64,000 nucleotides of DNA, from contig NZ_DFBS01000008.1 in assembly GCF_002366715.1 (NCBI RefSeq), forward strand, positions 1-64,000, read 5' to 3'. The notes under the pieces are model-generated. The model was not told where the DNA came from. It did no database searches and saw only the letters and a list, made by a program, of their open reading frames with translations. Every line of letters begins with the position of its first letter. Positions within the stretch are counted from its first letter, which is position 1. The DNA is from Halomonas sp. UBA3074 (GTDB lineage: Bacteria; Pseudomonadota; Gammaproteobacteria; Pseudomonadales; Halomonadaceae). Of the stretch, positions 27,640-36,857 are shown one piece after another. A program made the position numbers and the translations under genes.

Positions 27640-29754
27640 ATGAGCTTGTTTGCAACGCTTTCGCGTTCGGTCGCCCTGGCGGTCATGCTGGTTGTTACCA
27701 GCCCTGCTGCCTTGGCGCAACTCGAGCCGACCGATGAACAACGCCAGGCGGCAGTGGAAATTGCGGATTCGCTCCGCTACGGCCACTACGCTGATATAAA
27801 TTTTGACGACGCATGGTCGCAAGATGCGTTCCAACGCTATTTGGATATTCTTGACGGTCAGCGGGCTTACTTGCTGCGTAGTGATATCGAGCCTTACCGC
27901 CATTTAGAAACCAACATGGCCGACGCGCTTTTTAATGGCGATCTGGACGACGCATTTAGCCTGTACAACACCTTTAGCGATCGCCAACGTACCCGTCTTG
28001 AATCACTGCTAGCCGAACTTGATGAAGGCCTCGACTTTAACTTTGAAAGCAACGAACGCTTAGAGATCGATCGAGAAGACGCCCCTTGGGCCTCCCGGCA
28101 AAGCGAGCTCGACGAGCTTTGGCGCAAACGGCTCGAAAACGACGCATTGACACTTGCTCTAACCGACCAAGACAACGAACAGATTGAAACCAATCTGCGC
28201 CAGCGCTACGAAGGCCAATTGACTCGCCTGGAGCAAACCGAAGCGGAAGACGTTTTCGGCGTGCTAATGGCGGCGGTTACCGGCAGTATCGACCCACACA
28301 CCGGCTACCTCTCGCCCCGCCAGGGCGAATCGTTCGATATTCAGATGAGCCTCTCTCTCGAAGGGATCGGTGCCCTGCTTCAATCGGACGGTGAGTACGT
28401 TAAAGTCGCAAGCTTGGTGCCCGGCGGGCCAGCTGAGCGCGCAGGCGTGCTCGAACCCGCGGATCGCATCATTGCCGTTGGCCAGGAAGACGGCGAGATG
28501 GTTAACGTTGTGGGCATGCGCCTGGACAATGTCGTCGATCTGATTCGCGGCCCTAAAGGCTCAGTGGTTCGCTTGGATGTGGTACCCGCTCAAGCGGTCG
28601 ACATGACCCGCTCGCAAACCGTCGAGATTACCCGCGATACCGTTAGCCTGGAAGACCAAGCTGCCAGCAGTGAAATCATCGAGGTAGAGCGTGATGGCGA
28701 ACCCCACCGCCTGGGGGTCATCAACGTGCCGACGTTCTACGTTGATTTCGATGCGTGGCAAGCCGGCGAAGAGGAGTATCGCAGTACCACCCGCGATGTT
28801 GCCAAAGAAGTCGAACGCCTTAAAGAAGAGGGTGTGGAAGGCATTGTGCTCGACCTCCGCAACAACGGTGGCGGCGCGCTGCAAGAGGCCAATTCGCTGA
28901 TCGGTCTGTTTATCGACCGCGGCCCCACGGTGCAGGTTCGTGACGCCCAGGGGCGTATCCAACTCTATGGCGATAGCGAAGCAGGCACTCTCTACGATGG
29001 CCCGCTAGGCGTCTTGGTCAATCGTCTCTCTGCCTCGGCATCGGAGATTTTTGCCGGTGCCATTCAGGACTATGGCCGCGGCCTGGTGCTAGGCACGCCC
29101 ACGTTCGGCAAAGGCACTGTGCAAACGCTGAACGAGCTTAGCCATGGCCAGATCAAGCTCACCCGCGCCAAGTTCTATCGCATTTCCGGCGACAGCACAC
29201 AGAACCGCGGCGTAGAACCAGACATCGACTTCCCTAGCCTGATCGACCCCGAGCGCATCGGCGAAAGCAGTCTGGATAACGCCTTGGCCTGGGACACCGT
29301 GCAAGATGTCCAGTATCGCCGCTATGGTGAACCGGAAAACATGCTCGACAAGCTTATTGCCCAGCATGATACGCGCGCGCAGGATAACCCTAACTTTCGC
29401 TATCTTGAACGCCAGTCTACCCTCGCCCGGCAGCTGCGCGAGCAGCACACCAGCGTGAGCCTGAACCGTGAACAGCGCGAGCGTGAAATGGAAGCCCAGG
29501 AAGCAGAGCAGCTCTCGTTGGAAAACCAACGCCGCCGCGCACTGGGCCTTGATGAGCTGGACGAATGGATGGACGCTCGGACAGACACCACACCAGGCGC
29601 CGGTGAAGAGAGCGATGACGCCTCTGCCCAAGAGGGTGAAACCGAAGAGGACGAAGCACTGGCCGTTGATCGTGCTTATGTGCTTGAATCTGCCGAGATT
29701 CTTCTCGATTACGCTCACTTGCAGGCGTCTCAGCGGTTAGCAGCGAAGCGTTAA
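27640..29754 (+). CDS. prc: Carboxy-terminal processing protease Prc (Tsp), S41A
   Basis: 704 residues. A periplasmic protease that degrades C-terminally tagged proteins and processes envelope proteins such as peptidoglycan hydrolases. A signal peptide ends at ALAQ (about 27). PDZ lies near 235-315 (GIGALL, PGGPAERAGV). The catalytic Ser468 is in SASASEIFAGA and Lys491 in FGKGTVQ, together forming the Ser-Lys dyad. The C-terminus has the usual DUF3340-like charged helical region. A 14-bp tandem repeat begins at the stop codon. Confidence 0.96.
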   Translation: MSLFATLSRSVALAVMLVVTSPAALAQLEPTDEQRQAAVEIADSLRYGHYADINFDDAWSQDAFQRYLDILDGQRAYLLRSDIEPYRHLETNMADALFNGDLDDAFSLYNTFSDRQRTRLESLLAELDEGLDFNFESNERLEIDREDAPWASRQSELDELWRKRLENDALTLALTDQDNEQIETNLRQRYEGQLTRLEQTEAEDVFGVLMAAVTGSIDPHTGYLSPRQGESFDIQMSLSLEGIGALLQSDGEYVKVASLVPGGPAERAGVLEPADRIIAVGQEDGEMVNVVGMRLDNVVDLIRGPKGSVVRLDVVPAQAVDMTRSQTVEITRDTVSLEDQAASSEIIEVERDGEPHRLGVINVPTFYVDFDAWQAGEEEYRSTTRDVAKEVERLKEEGVEGIVLDLRNNGGGALQEANSLIGLFIDRGPTVQVRDAQGRIQLYGDSEAGTLYDGPLGVLVNRLSASASEIFAGAIQDYGRGLVLGTPTFGKGTVQTLNELSHGQIKLTRAKFYRISGDSTQNRGVEPDIDFPSLIDPERIGESSLDNALAWDTVQDVQYRRYGEPENMLDKLIAQHDTRAQDNPNFRYLERQSTLARQLREQHTSVSLNREQREREMEAQEAEQLSLENQRRRALGLDELDEWMDARTDTTPGAGEESDDASAQEGETEEDEALAVDRAYVLESAEILLDYAHLQASQRLAAKR

Positions 29755-29816
29755 TGACTACGCTTTAATGACCAAGTTGTAATGAGTAAGTTTTAATAAC
29801 GACGTATTAAAACGCG
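29751..29816. repeat. 14-bp imperfect tandem repeat from the prc stop codon
   Basis: Units at 29751, 29765, 29779 and 29793 plus a partial fifth. Each starts (T/G)TAAT, so the TAA of prc is repeated four times with degeneration. Confidence 0.82.
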
Positions 29817-29819
29817 CAA

Positions 29820-29854
29820 AAAACGCCGGTTTCTCCATGAGGAACCGGCGTTTT
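29820..29854. terminator. Bidirectional terminator between prc and arsR
   Basis: A 12-bp stem (29820-29831 with 29843-29854) with an eleven-base loop. A and T tracts flank it on both sides. An 8-bp triplet repeat (TTGCTGTG three times) follows at 29858-29881. Confidence 0.88.
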
Positions 29855-29945
29855 CTTTTGCTGTGTTGCTGTGTTGCTGTGCTGTTTCAACAACCTGACT
29901 ATTTCATCACTTCGCCTGCTTCACTTAACCCTCCCCCGCACCGCG

Positions 29946-30311
29946 TTAACACAATGCCGCACGGCGGTCAGGTCTATCGCCCATTCGCGTCAAGCGCTGC
30001 GTGAGCGTTGCCAATTGCGCAGCACTCCCCTGAGCCCCTGCGCGAATAATCTCGTGAGCCCAAGCAGGCAGTTGAGGCGCAAGGCGATAATAGACCCACT
30101 GCCCTTTACGCTGATCACTCAACAGCCCACACTGGCGTAGTTGAGCTAAGTGCCGCGACACTTTAGGCTGCGACTCCTGCAGCGCATGGGTCATTTCACA
30201 CACGCACAGCTCCTGCTCTTGAACAATTAGCAGAACCAGCATCAAGCGTGTTTCATCGCTTAAACATTTAAATACTTGCAGCGCTTGGGGTGCCATCACG
30301 TTGCCCACCAT
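29946..30311 (-). CDS. ArsR-family metal/metalloid-responsive repressor
   Basis: About 121 residues from the ATG at 30311, preferred because AGGGAA precedes it; the frame opens at 30338. A winged-helix ArsR/SmtB protein. ELCVCEM carries the paired cysteines (C-x-C) used for As(III)/Sb(III) sensing in ArsR, followed by the recognition helix SQPKVSRHLAQLR. No arsB, arsC or acr3 gene is adjacent, so its target lies elsewhere or is only its own promoter. A 15-bp tandem duplication sits in its leader. Confidence 0.85.
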   Translation of the reverse strand: MVGNVMAPQALQVFKCLSDETRLMLVLLIVQEQELCVCEMTHALQESQPKVSRHLAQLRQCGLLSDQRKGQWVYYRLAPQLPAWAHEIIRAGAQGSAAQLATLTQRLTRMGDRPDRRAALC

Positions 30312-30342
30312 AAATTCCCTGAAGCCCTCAATGATCAACGTA

Positions 30343-30372
30343 GCTTACTTCACCAAGGCTTACGTCACCAAG
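30343..30372. repeat. 15-bp tandem duplication upstream of arsR
   Basis: Two units differing at one base (30343-30357 and 30358-30372), just upstream of the ArsR start on the - strand. Confidence 0.75.
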
Positions 30373-30535
30373 GCGGCCGGAAGTAACCGCCAATATCCAC
30401 CTTCACGATGGCGCACATGAACGCCCAACGGATAAATCCCAGACACGACAATACCGCCTCACGATTCACGGGCAGTAGCGTTTAGCCAACGTAATGATTA
30501 ATGCAGAAAGGAAACAAGCAGCGGCAAGAAGGAAA

Positions 30536-30611
30536 TGGCTCCTCGAGCAGGACTCGAACCTGCGACCCAATGATTAACAGTCATTTGCTCTACCAACTGA
30601 GCTATCGAGGA
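30536..30611 (-). tRNA. tRNA-Asn (GTT), copy 1
   Basis: 76 bases with encoded CCA. The acceptor TCCTCGA pairs with TCGAGGA, the anticodon is GTT and the T arm GGTTCGAGTCC. Identical to the next two copies. Confidence 0.97.
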
Positions 30612-30664
30612 ATCATGCACTACCTTAGACGAAAAACGGTAGCTAAAAAAGTGGCGATATAACT

Positions 30665-30740
30665 TGGCTCCTCGAGCAGGACTCGAACCTGCGACCCAAT
30701 GATTAACAGTCATTTGCTCTACCAACTGAGCTATCGAGGA
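30665..30740 (-). tRNA. tRNA-Asn (GTT), copy 2
   Basis: Identical over all 76 bases to copies 1 and 3; separated from copy 1 by 53 bases. Confidence 0.97.
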
Positions 30741-30837
30741 ACATCATAAGCTATATTTTGAAGCCTTGTTTCACAAAACAAGCGTCTGTAAAACAAGTGT
30801 GTTTAGAGCAAAGCCATCTTGCCATTGTGCAAGTGAT

Positions 30838-30913
30838 TGGCTCCTCGAGCAGGACTCGAACCTGCGACCCAATGATTAACAGTCATTTGCTCTACCAACT
30901 GAGCTATCGAGGA
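30838..30913 (-). tRNA. tRNA-Asn (GTT), copy 3
   Basis: Promoter-proximal copy of the three-gene tRNA-Asn array, identical to the others; the 97-base spacer to copy 2 contains an inverted repeat (CTTGTTT/AAACAAG). Confidence 0.97.
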
Positions 30914-30933
30914 ACTGCTCAAACACGGTGCGT

Positions 30934-30961
30934 AGTATACCCATAGAAATGTGACGGTCAA
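30934..30961 (-). promoter_or_regulatory. Sigma-70 promoter of the tRNA-Asn array
   Basis: On the - strand TTGACC (30961-30956) and TATACT (30939-30934) with a 16-base spacer. They lie about 20 bases upstream of tRNA-Asn copy 3. Confidence 0.75.
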
Positions 30962-31108
30962 GTATCGATTATGGATGAACGCTAGCCGCTGGTTTCCTGT
31001 ATCCGTATAATGCGCCTATCCAAGACAGTGGTTTGGTGGCAATCACCGGCCACTCGATAGCACTCCATTCATCCTCGTCCCTTGACGACTCATAGATGAC
31101 AGGTACCG

Positions 31109-32452
31109 ATGGCGAAGAAGCTCTTCATCAAAACGCACGGCTGCCAAATGAACGAGTACGACTCCTCGCGTATGGCGGATCTACTCGGTGAATCTCATCA
31201 GCTCGAACTCACTGACAATGAGCGTGAAGCCGATGTCATTCTGCTCAACACCTGCTCGATTCGCGAAAAAGCGCAGGAGAAAGTGTTTCATCAATTGGGG
31301 CGCTGGAAAAAGCTGAAAGACGCTAATCCCAATCTCGTCATTGGCGTTGGCGGCTGCGTGGCCAGCCAAGAAGGCGAAGCGATCCGCAAACGCGCACCTC
31401 ACGTGGATATGGTGTTTGGGCCGCAAACCCTGCACCGGGTTCCTTCGATGCTGGATGCCCGCAGCAATAACCAGATTGCCGCCGTGGATGTGACGTTCCC
31501 AGAAATCGAAAAATTCGACCATCTGCCGAAGCCCACTTCTGATGGGGCCACGGCCTTTGTATCGATCATGGAAGGCTGCTCCAAGTACTGCACCTTCTGC
31601 GTCGTGCCCTACACCCGCGGGGAAGAGGTTTCACGCCCGTTTGAAGCGGTCATGGATGAAGTCATCCACCTTTCCGACCAAGGCGTGCGTGAGATCAATC
31701 TGCTGGGCCAAAACGTCAATGCCTACCGGGGTGAGAACCAGCTTGGCGACGAGATCGACCTGGCCGAGTTGATTGCCTGTGTGGCAGCGGTGGAAGGGAT
31801 CGATCGCATTCGTTTCACTACGTCACACCCGGTCGAGTTTACTGACAGCCTAGTAGACGCCTTCGCGGATATTCCTGAGCTGGTGAGCCACCTTCACCTG
31901 CCGGTACAGTCGGGCTCTGATCGCATTCTTAGCGCCATGAAGCGCGGCCATACGGCGGCGGAGTACGTCGAGAAGATGGAGCGTATCCGCGCCAATCGCC
32001 CGGACATTAGCTTCTCTTCTGACTTCATCATCGGCTTCCCCGGCGAAACCGAAGAAGATTTTGAAGCGACGATGAACCTGATTCATCAGATTGGTTTTGA
32101 TCACTCGTTTAGCTTCGTTTACTCCGCACGCCCCGGCACGCCCGCCTCTGGCCTACCGGACGACACGCCGGAAAGCGTGAAAAAGCAGCGCTTAGCCATT
32201 TTACAAGAGCGGATCATCCAACAAACGGCCCAGATCAGTCGCCGTATGGTGGGCAGCACGCAGCGCGTGTTAGTGAATGGTTTCTCACCCCGCGACCCCG
32301 GCCAACTTTCAGGGCGCACCGAGAACAACCGCGTGGTTAACTTCCGTGCTGCCAACCCCACCGAGCTGATCGGCTACTTTGTCGATGTGGAGATTACCGA
32401 GGCATTTCCCAATTCGCTGCGCGGCGAACTTGCCTCGCCAGCACGCTATTGA
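31109..32452 (+). CDS. miaB: tRNA-2-methylthio-N6-dimethylallyladenosine synthase MiaB
   Basis: 447 residues. A radical-SAM methylthiotransferase that converts i6A37 to ms2i6A37 in tRNAs reading UNN codons. The N-terminal UPF0004 domain holds three cluster cysteines (THGCQMN, NTCSIRE, GGCVAS). The radical-SAM motif is CSKYCTFC, and a TRAM domain closes the protein. First gene of the miaB-ybeZ-ybeY-corC-lnt order conserved in gammaproteobacteria. Confidence 0.98.
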   Translation: MAKKLFIKTHGCQMNEYDSSRMADLLGESHQLELTDNEREADVILLNTCSIREKAQEKVFHQLGRWKKLKDANPNLVIGVGGCVASQEGEAIRKRAPHVDMVFGPQTLHRVPSMLDARSNNQIAAVDVTFPEIEKFDHLPKPTSDGATAFVSIMEGCSKYCTFCVVPYTRGEEVSRPFEAVMDEVIHLSDQGVREINLLGQNVNAYRGENQLGDEIDLAELIACVAAVEGIDRIRFTTSHPVEFTDSLVDAFADIPELVSHLHLPVQSGSDRILSAMKRGHTAAEYVEKMERIRANRPDISFSSDFIIGFPGETEEDFEATMNLIHQIGFDHSFSFVYSARPGTPASGLPDDTPESVKKQRLAILQERIIQQTAQISRRMVGSTQRVLVNGFSPRDPGQLSGRTENNRVVNFRAANPTELIGYFVDVEITEAFPNSLRGELASPARY

Positions 32453-32474
32453 TCGTTCACTTATCACAGATCAT

Positions 32475-32495
32475 TGCCCCGCTTCGGGCGGGGCA
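32475..32495 (+). other. GC-rich hairpin between miaB and ybeZ
   Basis: An eight-bp stem (32475-32482 with 32488-32495) around a TTCGG loop. There is no T run, so it is more likely an mRNA-stability or attenuation hairpin than a full terminator. Confidence 0.5.
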
Positions 32496-32537
32496 GTAAG
32501 CTGAACGATACATACACTAACGAGGGGTTTCCCACTC

Positions 32538-33617
32538 TTGAGCCAGCCAACACCTCAGGCCAATCGCATCATCACCTTAAGCCTTGAACCCAATGATCCG
32601 CAGCGCCTTGCTAGCCTTTGCGGCCAGCAGGACGAGCATTTGAAGCTGATTGAAAGCCGCCTGGACGTGACGCTGCGCAACCGAGGCAATGTGTTCCAAC
32701 TGGCGGGCCCGGCCAACCGCATCAAAGCCGCAGCAAACGTGCTGGAACACCTTTACCGTGAAACGGCGGCAAGCGAGCTTGAAGCCGATACCGTCCACCT
32801 GTTCCTACAGGAATCGGGGCTTGAAGCGATCGAAGATGAAGAAGACGGTAGCGGCAGCAGCGATGAAGTGATCATGCGCACGCCGCGCACCATGATCAAA
32901 CCGCGCGGCCTCAATCAGCAACGCTATGTGTCCAGCATCCGCGAGCACGACATCAACTTTGGCGTTGGGCCGGCGGGCACGGGTAAAACTTATCTTGCCG
33001 TGGCCGCCGCGGTCGAAGCACTCAATCAGCAGGAAGTGCGCCGCATTCTGCTGGTACGCCCTGCCGTTGAGGCAGGCGAAAAACTAGGCTTTTTGCCGGG
33101 CGATTTGGCACAAAAAATCGATCCTTATTTGCGCCCGCTTTACGACGCTCTGTATGAAATGATCGGTTTTGAGCAAGTGGCTAAACTGATCGAGCGTCAG
33201 GTGATCGAGATTGCCCCGCTGGCCTACATGCGCGGCCGTACGCTCAATAATTCTTACATCATTCTGGATGAGAGCCAAAACACCACCCCAGAACAGATGA
33301 AAATGTTCCTGACCCGGATTGGCTTTGGTTCCACCGCCGTAATTACCGGCGACGTTACTCAGGTCGATTTACCCAAGGGCCAGCGCTCGGGGCTCATTCA
33401 GGTGCTCGACGTACTCAAAGACACCCCTGGGATCGGCGTCACTCACTTTGCCGCCAAGGACGTGGTGCGTCACCCCTTGGTTCAGCGCATCATCGAAGCC
33501 TACGACATGTTCGAGTCCCAGCAGGAAGTCGAAGAGCGTGCTCGCCGTGAAGTGCGACAGCAAGAGCGTGACGCACGCATGCAATCGCGTGAAGGCTCCT
33601 GGGAAGGTTCGAGATGA
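32538..33617 (+). CDS. ybeZ: PhoH-like ATPase YbeZ
   Basis: 359 residues, probably starting with TTG at 32538. GAGGGG lies ten bases upstream, and no ATG exists before the conserved region. An N-terminal KH-like domain precedes a PhoH P-loop domain: Walker A GPAGTGKT at 144-151 and Walker [10 protein letters not shown]. YbeZ works with the endoribonuclease YbeY, whose gene overlaps it by four bases. A highly charged C-terminal tail ends the protein. Confidence 0.95.
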   Translation: MSQPTPQANRIITLSLEPNDPQRLASLCGQQDEHLKLIESRLDVTLRNRGNVFQLAGPANRIKAAANVLEHLYRETAASELEADTVHLFLQESGLEAIEDEEDGSGSSDEVIMRTPRTMIKPRGLNQQRYVSSIREHDINFGVGPAGTGKTYLAVAAAVEALNQQEVRRILLVRPAVEAGEKLGFLPGDLAQKIDPYLRPLYDALYEMIGFEQVAKLIERQVIEIAPLAYMRGRTLNNSYIILDESQNTTPEQMKMFLTRIGFGSTAVITGDVTQVDLPKGQRSGLIQVLDVLKDTPGIGVTHFAAKDVVRHPLVQRIIEAYDMFESQQEVEERARREVRQQERDARMQSREGSWEGSR

Positions 33618-34114
33618 ACGAGTTGAGCGTCGATGAGTTGGTCATTGATCGTCAAGCAGCGATCAACGAACCTACGCTTCCCTCCTTAACACAGCTCACC
33701 CATTGGGTGGGCTGTGTTTTTGCCCACCACGTTGATGATCAGCGCCGCGAAGTGACGATCCGTTTTGTGGATGAGGAGGAAAGCCAGACACTCAACCGTG
33801 ATTACCGGGGCAAAGATAAAACCACCAACGTATTGTCGTTTCCCTTTGAAAGCCCGCCTGGCATTGAATTACCGCTATTAGGTGATCTGGTGATTTGCCA
33901 TGCCGTTGTGGCGCAAGAAGCTCACGAGCAAGGCAAACCACTTGAGCACCACTATGCGCATATGGTCGTGCACGGCATCTTGCATTTAATGGGCTACGAT
34001 CATATTGATGATCAAGAGGCTGAGGAGATGGAGCAGTTTGAGCGCGAACTGCTGGCGGAACTGGGTATTCCCGATCCGTATGCAGGCGCCGCCTCTGATG
34101 AGATTCCTGACTAA
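33614..34114 (+). CDS. ybeY: rRNA maturation endoribonuclease YbeY
   Basis: 166 residues. A zinc single-strand endoribonuclease for 16S rRNA 3' maturation and ribosome quality control. The metal motif [11 protein letters not shown] (HxxxHxxxxxH) and the NVLSFPFE segment are present. The start overlaps the ybeZ stop (ATGA), coupling the two. Confidence 0.97.
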   Translation: MNELSVDELVIDRQAAINEPTLPSLTQLTHWVGCVFAHHVDDQRREVTIRFVDEEESQTLNRDYRGKDKTTNVLSFPFESPPGIELPLLGDLVICHAVVAQEAHEQGKPLEHHYAHMVVHGILHLMGYDHIDDQEAEEMEQFERELLAELGIPDPYAGAASDEIPD

Positions 34115-34293
34115 ACGCTTTGCGATGAATCATTTATTGATGGTGCGTTAAATCACGTAACAGCGAATCTGGTACTATCTGTCTGGCACTTCCCCCCGCA
34201 TCAGTGATAAAACAGCTATCTGCCAGCATAGACCTGGCAACAAAGACGCAAACAAGTTAGCAATTGACTACCCGCAAACGAGAGAATTGACGC

Positions 34294-35193
34294 ATGAGCG
34301 AAGACCGATCGAGCAACCCTAGTCAAAAATCCTGGCTCGAGAAACTCTTTGGCGCCCTTTCCGGAGAAAATGACGAACCCAGCTCTCGCGACGAGCTGAT
34401 GACGTTTTTACGTCATACCGCAGGGAAACTGAAGCTGGATCAAGACGCCATCATGATTATCGAAGGCGCGCTTGAGATCAGCGACCAGCAGGTACGTGAA
34501 GTGCTGATACCCCGCTCCCAGGTGTCCGCCATCGCCTTGGATCAAACCAGCGATGGTTATTTGCCGCTGATTCAGGAAACGGGCCACTCCCGCTACCCGG
34601 TGATTGGGGAAAATCTAGATGACGTGAAAGGCATCCTGTTGGTAAAAGATCTGCTACCGCTCCTTTCGCAAACCCAGGCTCAGCGGGACGCTTTCAAACT
34701 CGATGATATCCTCCGCCCAGCCATGTTTATTCCTGAGTCGAAACGGCTTAACAGCCTGCTTAAGGAATTTCGTGATACTCACAACCACATGGCCGTCGTC
34801 GTTGATGAATACGGCGGCACGGCGGGCATTATCACCATTGAAGATATCCTTGAGCAGATCGTCGGTGACATCGAAGATGAACATGATACCGACGAAGAGG
34901 ACGATATCCGCACATTAGAGAATGGCCACTTTGCCATTCGTGCCCTGACCCCTATCGAAGACTTCAACGAACGCTTTGACACCGAGTTCTCCGACGATGA
35001 GTTCGATACCGTTGGCGGCTTGGTGATGCAGCAGTTTGGCCATTTGCCCCGCCGTGGTGAACATACCACCCTCGGCGGCTGGCGCTTTGTCATTCTGAAT
35101 GCCGATACGCGTCGTATTCGTCTGCTCGAAGCCTATCGCGACCATCGCCGCGATGACGAAGAGAGCGACGAGCAGGAAGACCCAAACGCCTAG
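34294..35193 (+). CDS. corC: CorC/HlyC-family CBS-domain protein (YbeX)
   Basis: 299 residues. A soluble protein with two CBS domains (about 70-195) and a C-terminal CorC_HlyC transporter-associated domain (about 205-285, DEFDTVGGLVMQQFGHLP). In E. coli it is linked to Mg/Co efflux and to ribosome metabolism. No membrane domain is present, as expected. It stands 179 bases after ybeY; the gap shows no gene. Confidence 0.96.
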   Translation: MSEDRSSNPSQKSWLEKLFGALSGENDEPSSRDELMTFLRHTAGKLKLDQDAIMIIEGALEISDQQVREVLIPRSQVSAIALDQTSDGYLPLIQETGHSRYPVIGENLDDVKGILLVKDLLPLLSQTQAQRDAFKLDDILRPAMFIPESKRLNSLLKEFRDTHNHMAVVVDEYGGTAGIITIEDILEQIVGDIEDEHDTDEEDDIRTLENGHFAIRALTPIEDFNERFDTEFSDDEFDTVGGLVMQQFGHLPRRGEHTTLGGWRFVILNADTRRIRLLEAYRDHRRDDEESDEQEDPNA

Positions 35194-35253
35194 CCGGCGT
35201 TACTTCGCTTTCTGATCACTCTTTCGAACCTTACCGTAGATAGGCGATCCGCT

Positions 35254-36732
35254 ATGGGCCTTTCCCCCGCGTTTTTATTACAGCTGCTTGCCGCCCTGGT
35301 GGCAGGTGGTTTTACCACGTTAACCGCTTCTCCGTTTGAGCTATGGTGGCTAGGCCCTGTTGCGATTGGCTTGCTCTATATTGGCCTCCATGCTTTGACG
35401 CCCGCCCAAGCGGCTTTCAAAGGCTGGTTATACGGCGTAGCACTGTTTGCCAGCGGTACTTCGTGGGTGTACGTCTCTATTCACGACTATGGCTATACCG
35501 GTGTGCCGCTGGCGGTGTTCCTCACCGCGCTGTTTGTGACGATCTTGGCGCTCTTTTTCGCCGGTACTTTCTGGCTCTACCGGCGTTTTACTTCTGCCCG
35601 GCTGGCGTTTATCAGCTTTGCGGGTGCGTGGGTTTTGGGCGAGGTGCTGCGCACCTACCTGTTTACCGGCTTCCCTTGGCTACTAATGGGCTCTGGCTAT
35701 GTCGATTCGCCACTAGCTGCCTGGGCGCCCGTGGGTGGTGTCTACCTGCTGTCACTGCTGGTGGCGTTAAGCGGCACCTTCGCGGCAGAGCTACTGCGCC
35801 GTCAATGGTGGGCACTCGCGCCGCTGGCTGCGATTTGGTTAGTGCCGCTGGCCTTGCCGCAGCAGTGGACCACACCGGTCAGCGAACCCACTCGTGTCGC
35901 GCTTCTGCAAGGCAATCTGCCGCAGCTATTGAAGTGGACGCCGGAAGGGCAACGCACGGCGGCGAACACCTATAGCGAGCTCACCCGCGAAGTCGCCGAT
36001 GAAGTGGATCTGATCATATGGCCTGAAACGGCCCTGCCAATGATGGAAGCCCAGGCCCGCCCGGTCTTGGAACGCGTACAATCCAATCTACCGCCCGATG
36101 TCGCCCTGCTTACCGGTATCGTTCAGCGCGACGAGCAGGAGCGCTATTTCAATAGCGTGATTGGCGTTGGCAATGTCGAGGGCAGCTACCAGAAAGAGCA
36201 CTTGGTGCCTTTTGGTGAATACTTGCCGCTAGAAAGCGTGCTACGTGGAGCGATCGACTTCTTCGATCTGCCCATGTCGACTTTTACCAAAGGCGAGCAC
36301 GCGCAGACGCCCATGCAGGCCGCGGGCATTAATATCGGCAATGCGATCTGCTATGAAATCATTTATCCGCAGTTAGTTGCCCGCCGCGCTCAAGACAGCG
36401 GTGTGATCATGACGGTCTCGAACGACACTTGGTTTGGCGCTTCGATTGGCCCCCATCAGCATTTGCAGATGGCGCGCTTGCGAGCGCTGGAAAATGGTCG
36501 TTACGTGATTCGCGCCACCAGTAACGGCATTACGGCGATTATCGACCCCAACGGACGCCTAGTGGCGCGCGCACCGCAGTTCGAAACCACCCTGCTGACC
36601 GGCGAGTTTTACGCCATGGAAGGCCTGACACCGTTTACCCGTACCGGCAGTTGGCCCGCCTGGCTATTGGCAGGTTTGATGCTTTTACCGGGGCTGCTGG
36701 GTGCAAGAACGACTCCCCAGCGTCGTAGCTGA
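35254..36732 (+). CDS. lnt: Apolipoprotein N-acyltransferase
   Basis: 492 residues. It acylates the N-terminal cysteine of lipoproteins in the inner membrane, completing their maturation. About six N-terminal transmembrane segments (1-195) precede a periplasmic nitrilase-fold domain. The Glu-Lys-Cys triad is in WPETALP, YQKEHLVPFGEYLP and NAICYEIIYP. One C-terminal TM helix follows. A terminator comes after. Confidence 0.97.
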   Translation: MGLSPAFLLQLLAALVAGGFTTLTASPFELWWLGPVAIGLLYIGLHALTPAQAAFKGWLYGVALFASGTSWVYVSIHDYGYTGVPLAVFLTALFVTILALFFAGTFWLYRRFTSARLAFISFAGAWVLGEVLRTYLFTGFPWLLMGSGYVDSPLAAWAPVGGVYLLSLLVALSGTFAAELLRRQWWALAPLAAIWLVPLALPQQWTTPVSEPTRVALLQGNLPQLLKWTPEGQRTAANTYSELTREVADEVDLIIWPETALPMMEAQARPVLERVQSNLPPDVALLTGIVQRDEQERYFNSVIGVGNVEGSYQKEHLVPFGEYLPLESVLRGAIDFFDLPMSTFTKGEHAQTPMQAAGINIGNAICYEIIYPQLVARRAQDSGVIMTVSNDTWFGASIGPHQHLQMARLRALENGRYVIRATSNGITAIIDPNGRLVARAPQFETTLLTGEFYAMEGLTPFTRTGSWPAWLLAGLMLLPGLLGARTTPQRRS

Positions 36733-36760
36733 CACAGCGCTGAGCTTTAAGCCTTGATAA

Positions 36761-36798
36761 AAAACGGCCCGACGCCTTTACAGGCATCGGGCCGTTTT
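36761..36798. terminator. Terminator between lnt and the alcohol dehydrogenase
   Basis: A 16-bp stem with one mismatch (36761-36776 with 36783-36798), six-base loop, and A and T tracts on both sides. It suits the convergent genes. Confidence 0.9.
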
Positions 36799-36857
36799 AT
36801 TTGACTCACGCTAGCCACCTACTGAGAAGCTTGGCAGGTCGCTAGCCAACCGGATAT

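Noticed and set aside
29089..29718. Open frame of about 209 codons opposite prc
   Set aside because: Antisense shadow of the catalytic and C-terminal part of prc; no family features.
30498..30725. Open frame of about 75 codons on the - strand containing a repeated segment
   Set aside because: It runs through two tRNA-Asn genes; the repetition comes from the identical tRNAs, not from a protein.
30536..30913. Three identical units that could look like a CRISPR array
   Set aside because: Units fold as tRNA-Asn, are 76 bases long and have unequal spacers; no cas genes.
32475..32495. Rho-independent terminator between miaB and ybeZ
   Set aside because: The hairpin is good but lacks a T tract; kept only as a hairpin feature.
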